Assembly: GCA_008125075.1 (NCBI GenBank) | Contig: VLTH01000002.1 | Span: 2,040,360 to 2,094,676, forward strand | Length of the DNA stretch: 54,317 nucleotides | Direction of reading: 5' to 3' | From: Acetivibrio alkalicellulosi | Lineage (GTDB): Bacteria > Bacillota > Clostridia > Acetivibrionales > Acetivibrionaceae | Shown: positions 40,601-52,600 of the stretch, piece by piece | Position numbering within the stretch: position 1 is the stretch's first letter | How the letters are laid out: each line of letters opens with the position of its first letter | Position numbers and translations under genes: made by a program | The notes under the pieces: model-generated | What the model was told of the DNA's origin: nothing | Database searches by the model: none | The model's input: the letters and a program-made list of their open reading frames with translations, nothing else

Positions 40601-43600
40601 TGACATCTTTATATAGTCCCGGCCTCACATATTCATCAGGTGCAAAATTTAATGCTATAACTGCACGTGATTTTTCATCTCTTATGGATAATCCCTTATC
40701 AACAGGGAGAATCAAATCCGTTCCAGAAGTAGTTATATATATCCAAGGAAGTTTTTCAGGTGGAGATACTTCAAGATCTCTTATAGTACCTGTTCCTACA
40801 TTTGCCACTGAAACAATGTGGGTAACTATCTCTCCTGGCCTTGCTGCAACAAATAAATCTCTTTCCCATGAATTAACTATACCATACTTAGGATTAGCTT
40901 CAACAACTTCAATATTAACATCTGCAGTATATTCATACCCCTGTGCGCATCTTACATTAAATTCAAGTGCATTACTACCAGGTATAGCAAATTCTTCAGA
41001 ATTTACTTTTAAATTTATATCAATAGATTCTCCCGGCTCCATGCTAAATGGGATATTTCCTTCAATATGTGCTTTAATATATTCCTTTGGAGTTTTCCAA
41101 GTCTCATTAATTTCTATTGAAGAAAGAGGAACTGTTCCTACATTTACCAATGTAATGGTCACACTCTTAGTATCACCAGCCGTTACTTTTACCTCTGGAA
41201 CTAATGACAAATACACACCTTCTACATAGAATACTTTGGACTGACTTAATTTTATAGCCTCATTCACTCTAGCTTCAGCCCTAAGTGAGTATGATCCTCC
41301 AAATCCTCTCGGAAGCTTAAATACATGAGTATAGTATCCTTGATGATCTGTTACAATGTCTATTCTCCATTCTCTTTCTCCAACTATTATCACTGTCACT
41401 TCAGCTTCTTCTATTGGCATTTTTCCATCATCAGTAGTAACTCTTCCTGTGATTTCTATCTCTTCTCCAACTGAATATGTAAGTTTTGTACTATCTACAG
41501 TAACCAAATAATCTTCTATAATTCGAAGGGGACGATTAATAACCTTTTGTTGTACATCTCCTTTTTTAATCGTAATATATACTGTATAATCTCCTACTTC
41601 AAGTTCATCCTCTATGCTAGATTTAAATACTCCTTTTACCTCATCATAATCCATTGAGTATGAAAGCACTTGTATTCCTTGTGGATTGCCCTTCTCATTA
41701 AGCTCACCCTTGTATACTTCAAGCTCTGCAACAACATTATCATGCCACCCTAGTGGTCTCCATAATTCATCTGTAGACGTTACTTTAATAGTATATTCTG
41801 GGCTTTCCACTACAGTATAAACATCCCTTGCCATTGTGCATTCTAAAACTAACTGGCCTTCTACTTTAAAATAATCTGTCTTTTTAGTAGTACTTCTATT
41901 TATCAAATGAAGCTCACTATAAGCATCAGCATAAACCGTCAGCTCATAGTGGGGGCTAGTTGGAATATAATCGGCCTTCCATTCAACCACTCCAGTAATA
42001 GTAGCATTTGGTTGCATGCTTCTACTTGTTCTAAAATTTCCAACCATCACATTATTTACATATAACGCTGTAGTAAAAGGTCTGACTATTGGTACTTCAC
42101 TTATATTTCTCAGTGTTACTTCAGTAGATACGACATCTCCATATTTTGGTGTTATATCATCAGTAGTTGTTATAATTTCTTCTACTGCCAACTGTGGGAG
42201 TCTTACATTTAAAGGTGAACTCAATTGGTATAGGAAGCTATTATTAAATTTATTTAATTCTCTTATATAATTGTTTTCATCTACAACAATTCTGATTGAT
42301 TCAACTCCACTTACAGGTCTGTTCCATGCAAATGATACAAAAGCATTACCGTTCCCCTGTAATTCTTTTAAATTAACTGTTCCAATATAAATATTATCTG
42401 CATATGCTGAAATGTTAAAAGGCTTATTAATATTAGCATAGCCTGTATTTTTTATTGACACATTAAATATTAATGACTGCTCCGGTTCTATAGTTGTTCT
42501 TTCTGGAATCATTGTAATACTCTCTACTACTAAGTCAGGATACCTAAGCCTTATATTTGGTGATACAATTTCTTTTTCATTATCACTTTTATCTGTTTCT
42601 ACAATATACGGTATTGGTCCATCTGCAACTACTTTGAAATTGTGTGTCCCCTCTCTTTCAGCTCTCCAGGTAGTTGTTACCTCAATGGTATTTAATCCAC
42701 TTACATAAGGCAAAGTTTCTACTGTTCTAACATCAATAAGCCTGTCATTTTCATAAAAAGCTACATTGAATCTTCCTGCATTAGCCATTCCATCATTTAA
42801 TATAACTGCTGATAACGTTACTTCCTCATTCCAGTCCATCAAACCATTTTGAGCTCCATTCCAATCAAGGTCAACAACCTTAAGATTTGGTAAAAAGTAA
42901 CTTTCTGTATAGACAGCCTTGCTTCTTTGATTATTATCAAAATCTGCTTCATCAACAGCTCTTCCCATGTCATTAGCTACTACTGTGAGCATATGAGCTC
43001 CTCTAGAATTTAACCATTCAAAGGTTACATCTATTGATTCTCCCACATTAATGGTATCATTTATTCTTACGTAGTTGTTAAACATGTTGTTTACATAGAA
43101 TCCTACAAGAAAAGATTTATCCGTTGCACGATAACCCCCATTATAAATTGTTGCGGTCACTTCTATTTTTTCTCCTTCTTCCGGATTATCGTTACTTAAG
43201 TTTAACTGAGTAACTCTTAAATCCGGTCGAGTTTCGTTAACTGTAATCTGCATTTCTGAAGTGCTTTCCATATAATTATTATCCATGACGGTAAGTTTTA
43301 CTCTATATGTACCTGAGTCACGGTAAGTGTGTACAGGAGCAACACCAAAGCCTGATTCCCCATCTCCAAACTCCCAAATAAAGCTCTGTATATAACCATC
43401 CTTGTCGTATGAACGTGAGCCATCAAATCTTACAGGATTTAAGACATTAGCTGAAAAGTCTGTACCTGCATCTGCATAAGGTCTATAGTTTACTATGGCC
43501 TCTTTACTATATGCACCCTTTAGAGAATTGTTACCACGAATCCTAGCTTCTAGTATATATGATCCTCCCTGTCCGGGCATCCAATCTGTATAAACATAAA

Positions 43601-46600
43601 CTGAATGTAGGGGCTTTAAGTTTATAAACTTTCCCTCTCCTATTTTAAATTCATCTTCCTTTTGGCCCCTGTTGTTAATACGTGCTGCAAAAAATTCTAC
43701 AGTACCACTTTCTATACTGGTACCTTCATTATTTACATACGCTCTCACACTAGTCATTTGGGCTTCATTAGGATGCACACCTATATCATAAAATGCCAAT
43801 GTAGGGTTAACTTCCATAGTTTTTAAGTCCATCTCATAATAAATACTTGCATATTCAACTCTATCTATGACAGTACCTGAACTAAAATCTACAGTATAGC
43901 TTGCTGGATGATAATATCTTTGCTGTTCATATGAATAATTGTCAGGCTTTATATTTAATATTGGTATTTCATCTACTATGTATATATTTCCGTTGCTTTT
44001 CCAAAAGTTGTTTCTGTTTAAGCTAATTTCCTCTTGATCTTCTCCATATTTATTTCTTGTAACGCTGCGTATTGGAATTTCAGGTAAAGTATCTTTAAGC
44101 ATTAACACCTGATACCTTGGCATTTCACCTTTGTCAGGGTCTCCCTCAATTGCAGGCACACTAAATTCAAGGGTATTGTACTCCATATCAGGATGTTTTT
44201 CCACATTTAAACTTTGAGGAACATAAATAGGTAGTCTCATACCTGACGTTAAATTGATTAAATAATTTGGAAATCCAGTATGTCCTACATCAATAAGACT
44301 ATAAACATTTTCTCCATCTAACGAAAGGTTATCTTTACCAATTATTTCAGTTGAAATGTCCACTATTAATGGGTTAAGCTGTACACCCATGTAGTCTAAG
44401 TGGTGTAGTGTAGCTTTAAAGTCACGAAATTCTCCATTAAAAGGTTCTGCCCCTTCTTTTTCCTCATACATAATCCAATTAACTAACCAATAACCACTCA
44501 CCTTGCTATGAGGCTGAATATCTCCTAAGTTTAACCTAAATCTGTTTCCTGTACTGCTTCCAAAAGAAGTCTCTAGTATCCTAAATTCAGTTAACAAACC
44601 AGATTGATTTGTTTCAATCTCCAACTGTCCTGAATCTATAACAAGACTTTTCGCAACCCCATGTCCAAGATTTTCTGCAACTACTCCTAACCTGAAAGGC
44701 TGTCCGGATATTATCTCCCCTGGTATGTAATAGTTAAGCTTTATCTTAGGCTGAGGAACTATTGTTATTTCTTCTGGCTGGGTCTGTGTTTCTACATAAC
44801 GTCCATTAACATAGTAGGATACTACTGCCCGTGCAAGATAAACCTTCCCTTCAAGGTCTTCACCTCCTAACCCTTCTCCTGGTATCAACTTCCATGAAGC
44901 AGTCATGTTACTTCCTGGTGATAGTGAAGCAGAACCATCAAGTGCAGATATTCCTTGTATCCCTGTGGGTATAATAAAGTTTTGACCTGTTACATCCTTT
45001 CCGTCTGTATCTGTTATCAAAACCCGTACTTCAAGGTTTTGAAGTGCATTACTTGCATAACCATTTGATACAATCAAAGTGGCATCAAAAGCCTGCCTTT
45101 CCAATGTAGCAGTCTGCCCCAGTTTAAGTGTAACAATCTGAGCATCAGACTCTTTTGGTGGTGTGTTTGGTTGATCAAAAAGATCACCCCCTGGCCCTTC
45201 ACCTTCAGGCATTTCATATTCAAATTTTTCATCACCATTATTAGAGTTCCTTATTATAACTTTTTGTTCTCCAGGATTAACCAGAGGTAAAGTTCCTGTT
45301 ATCTGTTCTGGTGGATAAACTGGCAAACCTGTGTCAGTATCAAAACTTACATAGCGTCCTGTTAAAACTACTCTATCTCCCATCGAACTTGGATCATTCC
45401 AATTATTTACGCCCCTAAGATTGTAGTAACCTGGTTGAACCATTATACTTACCCGTGCACTTCCATGAGCAGGAATTTCTCCTATATATCCTCCTCCTAC
45501 AATGCTTATTCCCCCATCCATGGCACTTGATCTGACTACAGAAGCTGTTATATCAGTAATTGCAACAAGTCCTGTATTAACTACTGTGGCCTCTAGAATG
45601 ATAGTTTCGTTTACATGTTTGGGTATATTTATCCACGGAGGAATAAATCCAAACTTAGGTTTTGGTATATTGGTAGCAAAGGTTAATTCTAGCTCTATAT
45701 CATACTTGTCTTCAATTGTTGTTGGTACTACAGTCCATTCTATCTGAACAGGCTGGGCTTCCATAATTACTTGTACCAAAGCCGATTCTATCATTGGCAT
45801 AACATGGGCAATTCCATCTACTCTGTTTCTACCTTTTGCTCTTATTATATAGCTGTATTCACCCAATGGACTACCTTCAAAAATAGCTATGCCATTTTTG
45901 TCAGTTTTAGCATAATAATTTTGATAATAGATCACTTCCTGTCCTCGTATTAGCTGAATTGAAGGTTCTTTTGCTATAATAGTAACTTCTGCATTTTCAA
46001 CTATTTCACCAGTATCATCTTTAACTACAAATGAAAGTGAGCCTCTGTTGGCACTTGAAACCTCAACCGCCACCTCTAATATAGTTTTGTATTTCCCATC
46101 TGTTACTATTATACTGTCTTGATATTGACCAAAAGGAGTGCAGTCAGTGGGATTTATTATGATATCGAAGGTGCTTGACTGTCCTGGGGCAAGGAAAGTG
46201 TTTTCAAGGTTAATGGCTCTTATCCACGGCAAACTCTTAGGTGATTCAAGTCTTATATTTTCCATACTTCCTAGACCTTTATTTGTAACGGTAACTGTTC
46301 TTGTAATATTACTGTTGGGATTTACACCTGCTCTGATTACTTTTGGATCGGTTACAGGAAGAGGTGTTGCCGGTCTTAAATGAATCTTTATATTTGATGT
46401 AGATGTTGCTCCCTCTGAACTGCTAAATATAACCTTATACTCAGCTGTATCGGCACTATCAAGAGGGCTATTAAAGTTTAACATTACACCACTGCCATTA
46501 TCAGCATGTATAACAGGTAATAATATTGATGTATCCATTACCGCTCTTACTCCACTATCGGGTGTAAGATTTACAAGTACTGCACTGACGCCAGTAAGAC

Positions 46601-49600
46601 TTTGTCCTTCTTTTGCTGTGTTTTCTATAGCTATAAATCTAGAAAAACTGGAGTTTTTGGAAGTTACAAGGTTAATGTTGGTAGGAGAAGCTTTCATACC
46701 CCAAATAGTAAAGTTTGTCACACTTTCATTCCCAACTCCTTTTTTATACGCAACAGCATTAACACTCCAATTACCTGCTCCAAGAGATGTAGACATAATA
46801 TCCAATTTAAAGTATCCATTCTCATCAGTATCTACATATTCAAATTTTGATGCATTACTATCCGAGCCTGGAATAGGTAATTCCAACACTATCCTTTCAT
46901 TTGTTACAGGGCTCCCGTCTCTAAACCTAAAGTAACCAGATATTCGAACAGTCTCTCCAAGCTGGTAAAAACTTTTATCTGTTTCAACTGTTCCAATGGT
47001 CTCCTGTACAATAAGTATATTGTTTGATACGTGTATGTTCTCTACTCCATCTCCCACTTCAAAAGTCAAAATATAAAGCCCATTTTCTAAAGAAATAATT
47101 GGTATTTGTCCCTTAAAAGTACCTGCTGCAAAATTATACCCTATTTCTCCACTCATAATTAAACCAGCATCCTTTTTTAAGGTATAGGATGCCTTTACCC
47201 CATCATCTAGATTCAGTAATTTAGATGGTTGGCTGGCTTTCCAAGCTTTTACTTCTATAGGTATAAGGCTGTCTGAGGAAGTAAAAACATGTGCATTAAA
47301 TACTTCACATTGATTCTCTGGATTTGGCTGTGTTTCTACAACTAAAGAATCAGCTATATTAAAGGATTCTTCCCATATACGCCTTACTCCATGACTTATT
47401 GGTTGCTGATTTATCTGATTAAAGTTGTCAACTACTATCTTTAAATTGGCATCTCCCACCACATCAGGTGTCCACGTTAAATCTATAATAGCTGTACTAT
47501 GGCCTCTCAATCCTCGTACCCTTTTACCTGCTACCTGCTTTCCATTTGCATAAAGACCTACATTAAATTCATTAAATATTGAGGTTACACTCTGATTGCT
47601 TACTCTTGCAATAAAAGTCACAGGAGTTCCATACTTTAATGACACAGGTGACCACTGAACGTCAGAAATATTTAAATCTGGATAAATTATATTGAGTTCT
47701 GGAACCTTAGCATCAACCTGTACTGCATAATCTGTGTCTATCACAGCTCCTAAAGCATCTGCAACAACACTAACACTATGTGTTCCAGGCTGAGCTACCC
47801 AACGTGACCATATTTCCTTTTCTTCTCCCACATTTAATCCATCTACTGTAACTTTACGTATTACTTGACCATTAACTATGAAATCTACATTAAATTTATT
47901 TCTAATAACTACACTGCCAGAATTTTTAACTTTTGTTTCAAAAGTTAGGGATGTTCCCTCTGTCAGAACTGTTTCCTGTGGTAGCCACGTAATAGGAGCC
48001 AATTCAATTTTTGGATAAGTCACATTAAACTCTGGTGTGATAATGCTAGCTATATTATTTTCCTTGTTTAGCTCAATTAGTACAGGCACTGGATCATCCA
48101 CTCTAACTGTAATTTCATGTATCCCCGATGAAGGCTTTACCATAAATACTATTTCACGAGTTTCATCCACATCAAGTAAATTGACATGTTGTTTTGCTGT
48201 CCACTCTCCATTTATGTATAGAGATATAAAAAACCTTTCTGCCTTTGCGCTACCTTTATTTGATATAGAAACCCTATAACCGAATGGGGTTTCACTGGAT
48301 AAATTTATATCATCTCCAGAAGTCCAGGTAATATTATCTATAGCTACATCTGGAAAGTATACCTGTTGAGAAGTTAATGGAACAGTTTTAGAGTTATTTG
48401 AAGTATTTATTTCCTTAAGATTATCTAAAATATCATTTGCCACAACTTCCAGTACATGAATTCCATGCTCTGCTATCCAAATAAAAGGTACTTCTAAGCT
48501 TTGACCTGGTTCTATAGTATCGTCCACTCTTACGTACCCCATATAACGATTGTTTATATAAAATCCTGTTAGGAATCCCTGTCTATTTGGACCTTTTCCA
48601 ATATTTCCAATTTGGGCAGAAATTCTTACAACATCACCTTCTTGAGGTTCTTCAGGACTCCAGCTGATATTAGATACAATAAGGTCCGGACGATTATCTT
48701 GTACATGGATCGATGCAGTTGTTGAAGATTCTGCTCCATTATTATCTGTAACAGTAAGAGTTATATTATAATTTCCTGGTATCTGGTACATATGTGTAAG
48801 ATAAGCACCCTTCTTCTCAGATCCGTCACCCATATTCCATATATAAGATACTATTCTTCCGTCAAGATCTTGCGACAAACTTCCGTCAACAGTAAATCTG
48901 TCTCCTGAATATACCCATTCATTAGTTTCAATAATAGCTTCTGGGGGAATGTTCAGCCTAAACTCATTATATAGTTTGTTGTTATTTTCATTAATATCTT
49001 CAGTCCCAGGCATTGTAGTAACTATTGCTTTTATTTTAACTATATTATCTATATCCTCTTTTGGAGTCCATTGAATGGAAGCTTGAGAACTATTCATACT
49101 CCTTACGTCAACAACTGCACTTCCTATATGCTCATCTTCTTGACCTTTATCAATATAAAAATCCACAGTCCCTTTTGCATTAGCATAACCTAAGTTTTCA
49201 ATAGTTGCTGTTATTGCAGACTGCCTTCCATATGCAGGAAGACCAGGTACTGACTTAATTTCCTTAATTGTAAGGTCGCTTAAAGCTGTTGGTATAGCTG
49301 ATACCTGATTTGAATTTTCACTTTCATTTCCTGCCATATCTATTGCTGTTACAAGATAATAGTATATGGTTCCATCTGTAAGACCAGTATCACGGTATAT
49401 CAAAGATCTACTGTCTGTAATAAGAGTGAATGGTCCTCCACTATGTGATGATCTGTAAAGTTTATAATAATCTACATCAGTTGCCAGACTTCTTTCCCAG
49501 GATAATTGAAGTTCTCCACCAGATTTTGAATCGGTTATCATAATGTTCGAAGGTGCATCGGGAGCTTCTCTGTCTACTATATATCTTTTTATGAGAGTTG

Positions 49601-52600
49601 ATTGGTTGTTTCCTCTGTTTATTGCAACAACACGAACTGCATATGTACCAGAAGAAATGTCAGATACATCCCATGTATAATTTGAAATAAAAGGCACTTC
49701 TCCAGTTGCAGCCCATGGCACCTGAGATTCTCCATAATTATCCTCTAGCCAGTTTGAACTAGCTGCAACTCTTGGAGAAGCATCTTCTCCAATTAATTGC
49801 CAAGTTTCATTTCCTGTTAAATTACTTGAAGGAGCATCCCCAAGATAGGCGTATTCATATATTATATTTACTCCTACCCTATCGCTTATTAATGTCTCCA
49901 ACTCCAAAGTGCCGTTTGTTCTAGCAAGTTCTACAGGCTTCATACTTAAAACCAGAGGATTTGATGTCTGATGCAAAGCCCTTGTATCAATATTAAAGTT
50001 TATTTCTTCATCTTGTGAGTAATCATATGTTTTCTCACTTTCTCTTCCTAAGTCGTTTACAACTGAAACTCTATAAAAATATTCATTTCGGGGGTCTCTT
50101 GCTGTATCAATATATACATTTGATGTAGTATTGTTTATTATTTTTTCCCATTCTCCATTTTTGCCTTCTTTTCTATATAAAACATAATGCCTAAAGTCAG
50201 AACGCAATACAGGTGACCAGCTTACAACCAACTGCCATTCACCAGCTTTTACAAAAATCTGCTCTGGGGGTGATGGTGGATTATTTGCTAATACAAAAGT
50301 GTGAATTCTTTCTGAATAGTTTTCTGCTTTATCACTTGCAACAACTTTTACTTGATAATATCCATCAGGATAAAGCATCTCACCATGGGCGCCTATAGAC
50401 AGGGTATTCCAGTTCACTATAGCATCCTGATCTTTCAAGCTGTTTACATCTGCAATAATAGTCCATTCACCATCATCAACAGGCTGACCATCCTCAGTTA
50501 CATATCTGAATTGGAAAGAATACTTACTGACTCCTACATTATCATTTGCATAAGCTGTCAGTGTAACTCCACTTCTTACAGCTGAACCATCCTCTGGTGT
50601 AAATTTTATTATCTCAGGAGAAGTAACGTCACTTCCAGGCCTTGTGTTTATTATATTAGAAGGTTGACTCTCATTTCCTAGGCTGTCAACAGCTGTTACT
50701 TTGTAAAAACTGTCCCCGTCAAAAGGTGCTGTTTTATCTTCATAAAAAGAGGCTTCTGTGATAGTAGCCAGTACGAAGGTTTCTTCCTCTCCACTAGCAC
50801 TTTTATAAACCCTGTAGTGATCAAAATCTTTTGGACTGTCATTAAGCTGCCAGTTTAATAAAACACGTAATTCTGAAGAACTTGCACCAAGTACTGGAGG
50901 ATTTGGAGGTGTGTTATCTATTTCATATAAAACTATCAACTCACTGGTATTATTAGATGTATCATTTACCAACACTTTTACAAAATATATACCATCATCG
51001 ATATTTTTAGTGCTCCAATTTATTGATCCAGATAATGTTTTACCTATACTTATCCACGATTCATCATCTGGATTTAATGAATATAAAAACTCCATATCTT
51101 GTAGTTTTACATTATCCTGGGCCAAAACACTTAATCTCACTATTTTATTTAATCTGCTGTCTTCTTTTGGCAGCATCCCAATTATTTCAGGTGGTGTAGT
51201 GTCAGGAAGAACTGTTACTGCTTCACTAAATGCACCCTCACTTTCATGTCCATAAGTACTTACAGCTATTACTCTATATATATATGTATTGTTTTCTTCA
51301 ACATTTCTATCTGTGTATGACCTTAAAACTGTCTCTAATACTGGTTCATAGTTTAATCCGTCTGTGCTCCTGTAAAGCTTATACAATGCTAAATCCCTGT
51401 CGTCAACTTTTGCCCATACTACCACTACCTCAAGTTCTCCTGGAACTGCTTCAATAGTTAAGGGGGCATCTGGAGGAGTATTTCTCACTGTTATGTTTAT
51501 TATTAAATCATCACTTACGTTACCAGCTTCATCATAGGCTATTACTTTTATTTTATATATGCCATCTTCTAACTCTTGAGTGTCCCAAAGATAGTTTGCA
51601 TAAACTGTCCTTCCTCTCTCGGGCGTCGTAGTTATAACTGCAAGTTCATTCCACTCTTCTAAATCTTTAAGACTATAGCTAAATTCAACAAGACTTACCC
51701 CAATATTGTCACGTACTCCTGCACGCAGATTAAAAACATCCCCTGTCCTTTGAGCATTAAAGCTATCTATCATCGGGCTTGTTGTATCCTCAAGGGGTAT
51801 TGCCACTGCCTCTTCTGATAATTCTCCTTCAATTCCATATATATCAACTGAGGATACATAGTAAATGTATTCTATTCCAGCTACTACATCTATATCTGTC
51901 AGTTTTGTTGTTTTAATATTTTCACGTAATTTTGTTATTTCAAAACCTTCGGTTTCTCTATATACGTTGTAATGGCTTATGTCAATACTATCTGAAGGTT
52001 TCCAAGTCAATACAACTTGCAACTCTTCACCATCTGCATTTATCCCAGTTGGAGCACTTGGCAGGGTAAGTGTCACATCTAAACTATTACTTTCTTCAGA
52101 AGAATTACCTGCTGCATCATATGCCTTCACAGTATATGTATATGTAACATTTTCAGTCAAATCTTCCTGGGTAAATCTATTGGTATTTGTTGTTCCCACC
52201 ATTTCGCCATTTTGATATACCTCATATCCCAAAACACCAACGTTATCTGTGGAAGCAGTCCATATTAGGGATACTGACGTTCTTGTACGAGAACTGACTC
52301 GTAAGTTTGCCGGCGGAGTTGGAGGTTCAGTATCTACATCTGCCATTACACTTAACTCTTCACTAAAAGGTGAGTAATTACCTGCTGCATCGTATGCCCT
52401 AACGGTATAAGTATAAGTTGTTCCTGGTTCAAGTTCTGTATCTGTAAAACTTGTCTCTTGTGTAGTTGCTGTCTTTTGCCCGTCACGATATATTTCATAT
52501 CCTAAAACTGCTACATTATCAGTTGATGGTTCCCATCTAAATGATATACTTGTAACAGCTGTTGAAAGGACAGCTAATCCTGAAGGCACAGTAGGAGACT

